From Nemopilema nomurai (lineage: Eukaryota; Cnidaria; Scyphozoa; Rhizostomeae; Rhizostomatidae), in assembly GCA_003864495.1 (NCBI GenBank), contig ML133457.1, positions 2,170,001 through 2,234,000 of the forward strand: a stretch of DNA of 64,000 bases. Direction: 5' to 3'. Numbering within the stretch: the first letter of the stretch is position 1; each line of letters starts with the position of its first letter. Both the position numbers and the translations under genes were made by a program. Below the pieces are notes generated by a model. It worked only from the letters and a program-made list of their open reading frames with translations. It ran no database searches and was not told the DNA's origin. Of the stretch, positions 47,001 through 60,129 are shown piece after piece.

Positions 47001-49044
47001 CAGACATTGCGCTATGGCAAGCTGCTGGCTCGTAATATTGGGCTTTTTGTGGACAACCATAATGTTTGTGGTTTTGGATCCTGTTTCCATTTCACAAGTA
47101 TTCAATTAATATGATAATCAAGCAATGGCTGATTGCAATTGATTACCTTATACGATATTAAAGCAGACGTCGAAGAGTTTTCCCTGGAAAATACACATCT
47201 TCGTATTGTAAAGCATTGCATATAGATGAATATTTAGTTGCTTAGAGTTTGAAATAAGCTTTGAAAGGAATCATTTGAAAATTTTTATGCAAGATGTATT
47301 GCGAGAAAGGTCACAATTTAACAAATGTTACGTTTACATTGTTTGAACTTATGACTTTCTATTTGGAAATGCCAACCTCTGCGTTTTGTTTGCTTTCCAT
47401 ACCTGTTACTCTTGCTTAAGAGCGGATAAGTTAAGGGCATTAAAGAACTGCATGTGAAGATAACATTGATTATTAACCTGGTGTGACCTGTTCTTATAGA
47501 AAAGATTTTAGTTTAAATGACTGTCTTTAACTGCAACCTTTTTTAATGAGTCTCCTAAAAAAACATGCAGCGTGGTATATTACATTGGTAATTCTGCATT
47601 TTGAAGATAACTTATAGAAAAAACACGCAAGATTGTGGTTTGTTGTCAAATTGATGCAGCAGCAGAGGTTTCAGTTGTTTTTGTTGTAATCATCTTTGAT
47701 ATAATTTGTAGATTGGCTCTTGGTCAGAAAAACAACTGCCTTTTGTTTATTTACACAGAATGTTCAGAGAACAGGGAATGTTCTTTCTCTTGAACTTTAG
47801 AATTATTGAGTTTGCTAGAATCTTCCTTGCTTGAAGATAATATGTTATGCGAAATCATTTGACGGTCATTCAGGGTCTCTAAAGAATCGATTACTGTTGC
47901 TGCTTTGGAATTGCTGAATGACAAAGTTCATATGATCAATAATAGTGTATAGAAGCTTATTATTTCTTACCCGTAATATGAAACTAAATGATGTAGAATC
48001 ATGTGATCATGTGTCGAGAAAGTCCATGTGTCCGTATTATGTTGTCACGTAATTTATAGTTTCTCGGTTGTTGGGGAGAATATATCTCACAAATTATAAA
48101 AGTACATATAGACTGAGAAATTGATAATGCGTAATGGTAGCTGTATGTGGATGTGTTGGTGGCATACAGTTAATTAGCAAGCAGCACGGGACTCTTAAGC
48201 CTTTTTGCACTAAAATGCCTCTTGCAGATATTTTCAATCTATTAACGTTGACAAAATTGTTGCAACGAAGAAGAAATTGCAGAGAAATGATAAGACGCCA
48301 TCGAATTCTTTGTACTCTGTTTGTAAGACTGTCGGAATGACATCTGTTTTTAAATGGAAATTCGATGTGACAAACGCTTAGAGCTAAGGGTAATGATGAT
48401 TGAGCCAGGTTTACACTGTTCTAATTTTAAAACACTGTTTGCTAGCTCTATTTATTTGCAAGCTGGGAATTCATTACCCTACAAAGCATATGTTTTTGCT
48501 AGAAATGTGACTTTTTACTTTCTTGATGTGAAGATTCCGATTAAAAGGTGTTGGCGAGTGCTTCCCGAAACATCTGCAGAATTTACTTTTCTATTGGCAT
48601 AAAGAGACAAATTGAATTACGACTGAAAAGAAGCGCGCTTTGTTTAGGTAACTTAATTATCCACTACCTCGGAGCTCTAGTTTCAACTCATCTGCATAAT
48701 TTTTTCAGGCGATTTTTGAATTCTTAAATTGGCGAGATCAAATTTTGTCAGCAAATGTGCGTTAATACTCGCTGTTCTGCATTTTAGTCACAGTCGTGTT
48801 TTGGTTCAATCGTTTCAACTCATAGCCAAAGTAGTGCTGTGTTGCTCAGGTAACTGTGACATTGACTCACTTCAATCGCATCCTGCCTTGTCGGTCACTG
48901 TGCGTGGTCGGGCGTTGAAATCTCATCGTTTGGAGAGGCTAGAATAAATTTCCAACTGCACTTCACCAAACTAGTAAATGCAAGCTTGGAACGGCTGATT
49001 TAGACTTTTCTGTAACACAACGTCTAAACACCTATTGAATACTT

Positions 49045-49063
49045 ATATATATATATATATATA
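49045..49063. repeat. (AT)n microsatellite
   Basis: A run of about nine alternating TA units. Confidence 0.95.
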
Positions 49064-52000
49064 AATTTGTACACTTGCTGAATGGCTCATAGGTTTTACT
49101 CAGCTAGGTCATGTGCTAAAAGAGCTTACGAACTACCCAGCTAAAGCGCAAGTGCATGATAATATAGGAAAACTTTCGCCAACTAAGCCACGATTTTCAA
49201 CGAAAACTAGGGTTTGCTGTTACGATGAATGTTGCTGACTGATGATATATGTGGAAATTGGGTAGCTCGTTGGCTTCTTGCTGTCCAAGTATAATTTATT
49301 CAGGATCTATAAATGCAGGTTTTGTGTTGTGTTGGTGTGTTCACCAAGCGATTGCCAATTAAATTTGTCTCAAAGTGAGAAATAAAAACACTATCAACAT
49401 CGGATGAAATAACCAGCCTTTCATTTTAGAACGGCTCAAACAGGTTATCATGAGAAATGAAACTTTTCTTGCTCATAATATTTTTCAACAACAAATTGTT
49501 TCTGCTCATGTCCTTAGCCTCATCTTCACTTCAATCTCCGCCTCGGTTTGAATCATTTTCAAACGGTGCGTGCTTATGATGCTGTTTATTAAAGGAAGAG
49601 TGTTATTGAGAGAAGTGGAACGGCTTCTCGAGCGCTAGCGATGGACAATGCCATAACCAAGTTTTTACGAGTGCTTTCTACGAAATGACCTTTCTGATAC
49701 TACTTTCGGTGCTTGTAGGATGCTATTCATGCGCCTAAAGAGTGCGATTAAACACGAAGTCTGGCTCCATTTTGTGTTAAGAAAAGCAATGATTGTATAA
49801 TGAGATGAATTTATTTTAGTGAGGTTGCATTACTTTAATCTACTCTGCAGAGTTGCATTACTTTAAGGAATGTTGTTTCCTACAAACCAGCAGCTTGGTG
49901 AAAAATTTTAGAAGAATCTTGGAAAAACTATGAACTTTCATTAAAGTATTCATTTCTAATTTTTCTTAGATATGTTTGAAACAATTTCAAATGTGTTTTG
50001 GCTTCTTGTATAATTTATAATTTATATTTGTAGAGTTTATAGAATAAACTGATCAGAACTAATCTCCTATATTGAAAATCCGAAATTTAAAATCTATCAC
50101 GAATTTGCAGGGTTTCCCAACCTTTCATGCCTTCAGAGCTGTTGTTTCTCCGAGATTTTCGTTTTTCTTCTTTCAGCCGTAAAACAGAAGCAAAAGGCGC
50201 CATTCTTCATTTAGGCCAATTTGCGAGCTTAGCATGGACCAGGTTGGGTGCCATTGCCTTTGGAGCTTGAAAGCAATCGATAATTATATTTAATCAAACA
50301 GTTGGAGTTTGGTAATGTTTATTTCCACGCCATAGAAAAACACCAACACATGAATGACAGGATTGAAATCCAGAGACACGCGTCTTCAAGACCGCTCTAA
50401 TCCAAGTCGCTCGCTGCTGTCTTCGAAATGTTTTGTGATGTGCTTACTTTATCAAAGCTAGTTTTGTGCTCAACTTTCATCCAGTTAGTTTTATACATCA
50501 TTCCGCGGTTTTGACTCCTGCTCACTATATAAATTATATGCTCTTAATCGATTAATGTGACAGATTATCACAGATTCGAGTGGTATTTGATTGCTTCCAG
50601 TTGTTCTGTTGTGAAACTTCGCTCTCTCCATTTCTTGTGGTTACCTAAAACGATTTGCTGTCTTAATTGCCATTGACATGCTTTAAATGTATTTTCGTTG
50701 CTGTAAAGGGGTTTTTGATCTGGTTAGAGCTTGGTTAAAGGAGTTTAATTTGAAAGGCATGAATGATTCGAAAGCTTTAGGCATCAGCTGACATGACTTT
50801 GCTCGAAGTTTATGTTCGATTGCTGGATTGCTCGAACGTCTTTAGATTTCTTTTGTTTACTTGACAACTTGAGCAAGCCTGTACATTCAAGGTGGCCTGT
50901 TGTCTTACCATGCTTTACCAGTTTCATGGTTTCCCATCTTTTCAATCCCTTCTATCTCTTCAATTGCTGCCATTCAATGGCTGCAAATGATACGGAATGT
51001 TAACAAATTTGACTACAATATCCAACTGATTTCTATGTCTGGCTCTTCATCACTTTTACTGTTTGTTATAGCTTTCCTTTAAAATGTCTTACTTATTTAT
51101 TGGAGTATCTCAGTAGCTATTGTTGTATTGAGGTTCATCTCTCTTTGGCTTTGTTCTCAATGTTGTCTCCAGCAATAAATACTTCAAGACCTACTTGCGA
51201 TTTGTATCCTGTTATTGGATGTATTTTTGCAAAAACGGTAAAACTTCGTCAAAATCTTGATTGAAATTGATTCTATAAATGGAAAGCTCGCTTTTGATCT
51301 GGTTTTACGTGTAACCTGAGGCCTAATCATAAACTACAATAGCTAGAGTATGCAAAGGTGGGAAAATGGCCAGTTGCAGATCGAAAACACTATAGGGTGG
51401 TAAGAGGATCGTATGATTGTCTTTAATGGCTCCGTAGCTATTGTGAAGTTCTTTACCACAATTCACTTGTTAACATTTATATATCAGTACTGTGGCAGCA
51501 AAATGAAAGGTTATTGTCACTGGACTTTTTCAACTAGGAATTGTAAAGAAGCACAATATAATAATTATCGCAGCTCTGATTCTTCAACGTAAAATGCATT
51601 GCGAATTGTGTTATGCAGACATGCTACCTATATCACGGTTATATCGCGGCACATGGTGATCACATGTAAATCACATGGCTTTCACATGACTATGCTCCAG
51701 TAGAGAGCCATGTAATATCCCTGAAATAATATCACTACAACTTCAACATTCGTTGGCTGACTAATCTTTTACAGCACTTCTTTGGACCAATACTGAATCA
51801 TATCATGTTAGAAGATTATTTGTTTGATACATCCCAATACCATATTCATTCTACTGCCTTTGGAAATATTCAAACAATATTTGAATGATACGATATTGAA
51901 AGTATATATTTCGAGCATGGTTGATCCTTCTTTAGGATTCAACAAGCAGGCCTTTGCAGTGTCAGCCCACGAACCTAAACCTGTTAAATATCGACTTTAT

Positions 52001-55000
52001 CTTCTGTGAGACGGAGCCATACGTTTAGAGATAAAAAATTGTCGTTAGCGGTGCATAATATCTCTAAGGACTTAATACCCATTTCTGCCTGTATTTCTGT
52101 GAGAAGATAACCAGAACGACGTCTAAGCTTATCCTTTGCTGCAATGTTAGCCTGCTATGAGATTAACAGCATACACTGGATTTTCCAGTGTTATTCCTCT
52201 CCGTATAGCAAAAGTGACGCTCTCCCTTACTTTATCAAGCCACTGGTAGCTTTATCGAAAGTGGAGTTTTCTAATATACTTGAATAAAACCAATCCATTC
52301 ATTTGGATTATTCCAATCAAAGTTGCCTAGGACTACATCTTCATATCTAAACAAGTATCTGCTTGACCAATGTCCCCAAATCAAGCTTCCTCTTTGCTTA
52401 AGTGCAAAACGTGCATCATAATTAGAAGAATAAGCAATTTAAGGTTGCAATGCACAAATCCAGGGCTTCTCTCTGTAGAAATTCTGGCGTCTTGAAGATG
52501 TTCTCAGCGAAGTATTTCGCAGTTTTGTGACCAGTGAATTGCTATCAGCCTGCGATGACGCAATGCCAAACTGACATGTACTTCATAATCTTGCAAGTCT
52601 GGCAAAGCAACTTTCTCGTTTAAGTTGCTAAGCACTCGCTATGGTCTATTTTAGAATCTCAATGTTCTTTTGATCACATGGAAGTGAATCCAACTTCTAG
52701 TGCATGCTTAAGAGTTGTCAACATTTGCTATCAATCAATCAGAAGGTTTAAAGAAATTTTAACGAAATATAAGAATATATATAAAAAGATAGACCTTTAC
52801 TAGTTATTATTGATAATGTTCATAGCAAAGGGTTGTTTTTTACGTTTATTGAGCAAAACACAGTGAGACTAGTAATCGTTTCATGACTTGCTTGCAATAA
52901 ATAATCATATTTCAATGTTTGACTTTCAAGACAATTCGATAATCTTTATGGTTAATATTGTGTGCTCTGATAAAGCTAGCTTATGATGCCCGAATTAGTT
53001 AAATCTAAAAAGTTTGACTTTTAATGATTAGTTTGAGATCGCTGTTGGATAAAGTTATACATTTTTCGATTTCATTTCGAGTGAATTTATCAGTGATCAG
53101 AGCTTGCGAAATATTCCCCCAGATGTATTTTCACCGATTGAACGTCCATGCTACTTCTAATGAATCCTGGCAATTCATGTTATTAGCTTGATTTTCAATG
53201 TATTTATTTTAATCCCAATAAAGCTATTTGATTTTCTATTCATATCGATATTTGGGTATGCAGTGAAGGAGGACAAAGTTGGCTCGTACGATCACTCAAT
53301 CGGCAGGTTTTGATCTTAATCGCTTATTCGTGATTCACGAACCAAGCCATTTTCGCACGGGCAGAGACAACAACTGATAGGAATTCAGTAAAAAGCAATT
53401 AGGTACTGATCTGCGCAGAAGTGACGGAAGATCACTGATAATTCATGCCATGGTTTTTGCCTGAAGAACATATTTTAAGGCGTTCTCAAGACGTCTATCG
53501 ATTCTCGGTTCTGGATTTACAGTGAATATTATGAGTTTAACATGCAAAAAGAAATTTTACAGCCACTAAATATAAATCTTTAATTTTCTCATTTGGTGTG
53601 ACTAGCAGTCAATGCTGTTCAATATTGCTGAAAGAGTTGCAATGATAAGGATTTCATAATTGGGATTTTATTATGGAATTCGTGTTCAAAAGATCAATAT
53701 TTCCACACATTATCTTATAGTTCACGATCCAGATCAAGATCCACAATTGAATACCCACACGTCTATGTTATCAAGTAACTAGAAAATATCTTCACCAGCA
53801 AGCCAGGGCGACAACAACAACAACAGTTGTATGCATCGCTCCACTGAGATGCTTCGCATACAGAAACTGTGCTGGGCTGATACTATCAGTTTCACCAAGC
53901 ATGTTTGCTATGAAACGCTTGGGTAGCCTTAGCCGTGTTTGACAGTACAAACGGCGACCATGGCAAGTTTCCTCTGCATTCAGCATAACTGCGCATGACT
54001 TGTTGGGAACAGCACTCGGTGTTTCGTCACTGTCCTATCGCCATTTAATTGAATTGGCTAAGCCCGTACTACCGTTGTTTACCCGAACGAGTCACTGGAA
54101 AGCTTTGTGCAAAACCAAACAAGACAGTTAGTGCTGAATCGTCACATTCGATAGTCGATATTAAGGTCGTGGAATCACTGCAGGTTGTGCGAGTCCTACA
54201 AAATTACAGTCTTTCTTAACAACCCAATTAATCTTAGGCATTTTCGTGATCAGTCATAATGAGAACGGGCCACGTGGTAGCTGCGTTCTCATGCGCGCAA
54301 TTAGAATGGGCGCTGTGTTTTGCCCGACCCGCATATAATCATTGCTATGGTGTCACAGTACTTCGTACTTATCAGCGTTCAAAGATCGCAAAAGACTGTG
54401 CCTCAGCCAAGTCGAACAGCTGATTCTGAGCAATTTTTCGCTTTGCCTTTATAGACAGTTATTTTGCTTCCGTCATGAGGACGCTTAGGCTGTTTGAAAA
54501 CGGATCTGTTCTGCTATTATTTTGCACAATCTAGACTCTGAGCGACAATCTTCAGCCGTTCAACAAAGCCTACATCAAGCTATTTCGCAAAAATTCTCGT
54601 TTTCTCGCTCTTAACATAGAGTAACAGCGACTCTATGCAATTGAAATTACACAAAACAGAGACCCGCTTTTATGTGTTTGCCCTGCCGAACGAATGTCAT
54701 TTCCTCTCAAACCTTTTCTCCTTTTGACCTAGAACCAGCTACTTTATAATCATTAATCCAAAGAATTTTTGTACCTTCACATTGGTTGGGTAATTATGTA
54801 CAAAACTTGCTTCGTGAAAGGCCTCCTCAGATGGTCGTTGAATCATGATTTAGTTGTTTTAGTTCTTGCTTTGATAGAGGAAAAACCCGATTGAGAAGCA
54901 AAATTTCCTGCGTAGCAGGTCATCCTTCTATTTTAATGCCTCAATTAAGAACCAGAATTTTGCGAATAACTTAATAATACGTTATTTTGAAATGCTAGAT

Positions 55001-55893
55001 TTTTCGAAATTCGAGTTGGCATCAATAAGCTTTGGTCCCATAAAGCGTGCCACTGTGTAAAAAATAGCCTGGAATTTTAATTGCAGTTTTGTAGAGTCTC
55101 AAAAAAGAAATGTATGCATGCTTGGGAAACAGTTGAAACATCGAGTGCTCTTTAAGTGAGGATGAAAATCTTCAACTTCATATTTCACTGTTCTTCTGAA
55201 TATTCTTGCAAAAATTGCACATCTTATAAATTAATGTTCCTTTTCCCCACCACATCAGATGGTAAATTCTCTGCACTTTATCGTTCATAGATCACATAAA
55301 AAAGTCAGTTAAAAGTGCAATCTAATGATATCTTTGTATTTTAATGCCAACATTAGAACCAAATTTTGATACTGTTTTCTAAATAGGTGAATTTTTGTGT
55401 CTTTTCGATGCTGATTAACTTAAACAGCTAGATATCCACCAGCTACCTAAATTTAAGTCTTGATCTGTCCGTTTAAGTATCTCACAATAACAAAAAGATC
55501 AGCCCATTTGATCAATTCACTGGCCTGGGATTTCCTTCCAGGCTCATTTTCTGTGTCATTTGAAACATTTCAACATTGCCAGTTCTTGATGGGGCAGTGC
55601 TGGTGCAACTGTAATATGTCACTTTCATAAGCTACAAGGCAAGCCTTCTAGATTAGTTACAAACAGCAGATTCGAGAAAGTCATAAGTGAACGAGTATAA
55701 AGCAATAACATGTAAGACCTTACAAAACCTCGTTCTAAACATCTTCTTCATCTGCTCCCGAAGGTATGTGTGACACACTACATGAAGTCTTCGTAAAACA
55801 TTAGCCGATCATAGGTTGCTGAAAAAGCGCTAAAATGGGTTGGAAATGTCTTTCTATCAGATGTAGGCGAATTTCCAATAGACTTTTAATGCT

Positions 55894-56004
55894 AAAAATC
55901 TCCACAAATTTGGAATAAACCTTCAACATTGAAAATCTCCACGAATTTGGAATAAACCTTCAACATTGAAAATCTCCATGAATTTGGAATAAACCTTCAA
56001 CATT
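55894..56004. repeat. 37-bp tandem repeat, three copies
   Basis: Three head-to-tail units start at 55894, 55931 and 55968, each containing aaaatctcca, aatttggaataaaccttcaa and catt. They differ at a few positions (CACAAAT, CACGAAT, CATGAAT). No coding role is seen. Confidence 0.95.
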
Positions 56005-59000
56005 TGAACTGACTTCCATGCTTCCATGAGGCCCAGCGATGATTAGACGTGGCATACTAATCAACAGTGAATGATCGCTCAGTTCCTGCTTTTTGGCTGA
56101 GATGACAGATAAAACCATTCCGTTTCAACGACGATCTTCATACGTTGACACCGAGGCTGTCGCGGTGGAAGACGCTCCATTTACAACCATTTGACTTCAT
56201 GCATGTCAGTTTTTTGCACGGCCACCATGCTTTGTGAATTATTTCCAATTATCCTTTATCAGTGAACGCTGGGCTCGCGTCATCCATGGGCAAATGTATT
56301 TGTTTCTACTATCATAGTGATCGTTACTGTTCACAGCTTTGTGTTATCATAATAATGTGTGAATTTAGTGTAAAGTCATAGCTGGAACGGATTTGTGTGA
56401 ACAGATCTCTTGGCTTAGCAGAGGACTTGATGCAAGAGGAAACAATACAACATATCTGGCACAATTCAATGACTAAACTTGACATTGTTTAATATGCGTA
56501 AATGAGACGCAATTTGATGACCGAATGTGGTACAGTTCAATGATAGAATATGGAACGATGTAAGAAACAAACGTGACACCATAAAATGATCAATATAGTA
56601 CACTGTAATGAGAAAATGCGACACGATTGATTGACCAAATTTGGCACAATGCCTTGAAAATATGACGACAATGTAATTAGAAAGAGGCTAAAAAGCGTGT
56701 TAAACTAATGAATGCAACTGAAACAATTTTGATTCGGCTCGCATTGATTTAATTCAAGAAATCCTCTAGAGCATTTTACTGAGGATGGCAGCTAAAAAAT
56801 TCAAAAAAGACTCCGAAAAGTTGGAATGTAGAGCCCAATTATATAGATAACACCTTTTCAGACTTTTTTCTTTGTGACTGTCAAACTGGTTGCGTGATTG
56901 GCTTCCTTTCTTCTTATGTCATCTTCAGGCTTAAATAGCAAAAGTGGTGGTATGTAATTAGGGTCCTTTGTTTCTTTCTCGGAGAAGTTGGATGTGCCAT
57001 TTAGCTCCAACTGTTAAGAATCGTTGATTGATGGCATCTGTGCTCCTGGAGTCAATCACATTTAGCCAATGGCAAGTATGAATCGGTGGCGAAAAGATGG
57101 AGGCTGTTTGCTGTTGTTTTCTGTGTCTTGTGAAATGTGAATATTTATATCACCTTCAAGATGACATCGTTACCAAATAGAATCATGTGAAAATGAAGGC
57201 CCGCCCTTATATAACAGCGTTTACATGTCGATGAGGTCTTTGAGCAGGCGCCCTCCAATTTCGCCTGAGCTTTCTTTTCATAAGCATCCACAAGTATCCG
57301 TGGTTATATTTCTTCAACTGTACCAGTAAGAGTTAGGATGCACTTGTTTGTCCTGGTATTCTGTGCCTAGGAAACGTGACAGCCAAGACAGTTGACTACC
57401 ATTGGAAAGGTGTTTTGCGAAGACGGTGGGAACACAATGGGAACATTCAAGGTTACTGTGTCCCCACTCATTTCTCTTCTCATTTATTGCTTTTCTACGC
57501 AAAACCTGCAAGATCTGACTAATATTTCTATAAGACGCTCGAATATATGTTCTTTAAAGCGCGAAAAAATGTCTTTTATGGTAACGTAGATTTCTTATCC
57601 AGAAATAGAACTTTTGTGAAAACTGTGTATGGGTTAGGTTTACCAAGAGAATAATAATAAAAGCGAAGATTCACAATCTCACTTCTTGCTAGTGACTGAT
57701 ATTTTTCGGTCACTGGCTGTCAGCATTCTATAACGGCTATTTACACGTGTTTTCCAAAAGGTTTAATAGATTCCAAAGATTCTCCACGATTTGGTTCATG
57801 AAGTTACTAAATTGAAGAGCCATGTTTCTTACCTGCTCTTCACGCATCTTACCGCCCTTAATTGAAACTGAAGTATATTAAATATTCAGCGCTCTACTCG
57901 GTGTATACAGAAAATCATTTAATGAGAGAGAGACAAAGAATAGGAAGGAGAAGCTGAGGCGTGTGGGAGGCATTATGGAAATAATTACTGTGAAAATTAT
58001 GCAGCTGTTTGCTGAACTCTCCCTTCAAATTTTGCTTTCCCTCTAATAGGCTAGCCTTCTGAAGATCCAAAAATTCTTGAGCATACTTAAGACTGGGCTT
58101 TCCCCTTGGGCTTAGTATGTTGTTTTAGAATTCCTATTGGAGGATTGGGCTTGGTAACTGGTGAGTTGGACACACAGTTGTAACAAAGAAATTCTTTTTC
58201 GGAATTTCGAAGCACAAAACAAGCGTTACAAAAAATGAATATAGATTGTCATCTCTCTCGAATATTATTTCTGACGATTATTTCATATACAGAGCATTTT
58301 CTTTTTTGTGTAAGGTACTAAGCAATGGCCGAACATTCGACCAAACCATGCTCTTTTGGCAGGGGAATATTTATTATTAACTGAGTAATTTTTAAAACTG
58401 GCATCCTAATGAATGTAACAGGACTTGCTTTTGCTTACAATTCTACACCTATCTATTTGTACCCCAATTGTGTCCCATGAACGTCTCAAAAGGAATCCTA
58501 ATAGTCTGTAATGTCCTTTTACTAATATTTTGATAATCATATTTTGCCTGTGTAACATTTTTGTCTATATAGACTTGCAGTTATACCTCTTTTTCTATAT
58601 GGAAATAGTGCCTCTCTGTCTATATGGACTTGTGATCATTCTATTATGAAAACAACATTTCTGCATTTCTTTATTGGAACTTCTTTAATTCGGGATGGCC
58701 CTTACCTTATTTACAAAATTAGAAAGCTGAAAACAAAAGCTGCTTTATTCTGTCAAAAATAATGTCACTCTAAAGTAGATGGTTAGGTGAGACGGATGAA
58801 ACTTAGGGGAAACTTTGTTCAAGAATATCGTAAACCAATATAGATTTTGTTCAGTTGAATCAATTCAATTTGTACTACGGCCATTTCCTTGTGGTTGGTC
58901 TTGGCTCCAATATTTCACCCCTCTAAACCACGGCTTTTTAGGAAAGGAGACTAACAAAGGTAGAAGGCTATCTGCATGTATTATTCCTCAAGAGCCCCTA

Positions 59001-59311
59001 AGATGCCTGGCGAGTTGTATACTTTGAAAGAATCAAAATTATTCTTCAAGCTCTCTTAGTTATCTATAGTTTTTCACAAAATATTTTTCCATTGCTTTTC
59101 GTTACCCGAAATCCTCACTGTTCTCGCATCAAACACAAACAAAGGATTCCTCTTCCAACCAACAAGCTTTTTTACTCATAAACAGTTATTCGATTGATAA
59201 TAAAATTCAATGTTTTTAGAAAGTGGATTCCGCGGTTCATCGCCTCCTGGAATTGTGCCTACCATGCGCATGCTTTTGAGCAAGGGCTCGGTTGCACCTA
59301 TTTCATCAGCA

Positions 59312-59319
59312 TATAAAAG
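59312..59319 (+). promoter_or_regulatory. TATAAAAG box upstream of the 173-residue ORF
   Basis: A perfect TATA box in plus orientation. A start site about 30 bases downstream would make the ATG at 59422 the first ATG of the transcript. Confidence 0.3.
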
Positions 59320-59421
59320 ACTCCGCACCTCATTGTGTTCTCTTCGACGCAATCAATTTCGACCGATCCTCCACCTTAAGCTTCTATTTAGAAGCCATTT
59401 ACATAAAACACAGCAGAAGCG

Positions 59422-59943
59422 ATGGGCCTCGCATGCTATGGACGTGAGCTACGCCTTTATCTACAACAAGTAGCTGGTTCCTTTGTTAATGGGATTTGGC
59501 TGCCTAATAATGTTCACGAAACACTCACAGCAACTTTCCAGCCACTAATGGTTCTCTCAATTACCTATGACATTCGAGGTCTTGACTCAAACTCCAATAA
59601 CGCACCGACCATTTGCAGAATGATTTCGTTATGTTGGGAACGATCAGCTGTCTGCCTAGGATCAAAGAAGCGTCGTTTTCCTCACATGCGAAATTCTTCA
59701 TTCCAGCCAGATTTCGGTCGTCATTTTAGTAACTTCGTCAACTATTCTTGCTCTGCTCACGTTTGGCGTTTGACCACGCCATGTCTTCGCAATATTTTCT
59801 CTTTTGTTTATCTGCTAGACAGGACCTTCCCTTACACGGTAGCGTTGGCAGGTATTCTAAGAAAAAGAATTTCGTTTCTCACTTTGTTTTTTTCTCAAGT
59901 TAGTCTAGTTATTGCGAAAAGTCCCATCGAAACGAGTAGCTAG
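59422..59943 (+). CDS. Unrecognised 173-residue ORF
   Basis: This is the longest uninterrupted frame in the right half of the window. It begins at an ATG in strong context (gcgATGG) and is preceded by a TATAAAAG box 110 bases upstream with no ATG in between. The product is rich in Ser, Leu, Phe, Arg and Cys, with a short basic KKRR stretch near residue 83 and a hydrophobic segment near the C-terminus (LAGILRKRISFLTLFFSQVS). I see no signal peptide, domain or homologue. It may be a single-exon lineage-specific gene or simply a chance frame in slightly GC-richer DNA. Confidence 0.25.
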   Translation: MGLACYGRELRLYLQQVAGSFVNGIWLPNNVHETLTATFQPLMVLSITYDIRGLDSNSNNAPTICRMISLCWERSAVCLGSKKRRFPHMRNSSFQPDFGRHFSNFVNYSCSAHVWRLTTPCLRNIFSFVYLLDRTFPYTVALAGILRKRISFLTLFFSQVSLVIAKSPIETSS

Positions 59944-60129
59944 GCTCCAAGTAAAGAGCTTTCCTAATAGAAAAACGTTTCTTTTCTGTCTAGACTCAAC
60001 CTCTGGTCACATTTCATGTATTCCTACTCACTTAGTCGTACCCAAATCCTGTGCTGAGCAACTTTATCTGAGATGGCGAAGCCAGACTTTTACGACTCCT
60101 CGGCAGTAGCACTCCGTGAGAATATGTAA

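Larger units (their letters stand above)
44100..59205. other. Long gene-poor stretch
   Basis: Fifteen kilobases with only short open frames and no recognisable domains or convincing exon series on either strand. An (AT)n run lies at 49045-49063, small ATCA repeats near 45165-45182, and the 37-bp repeat at 55894-56004. I cannot exclude small or rapidly evolving exons. Confidence 0.4.
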
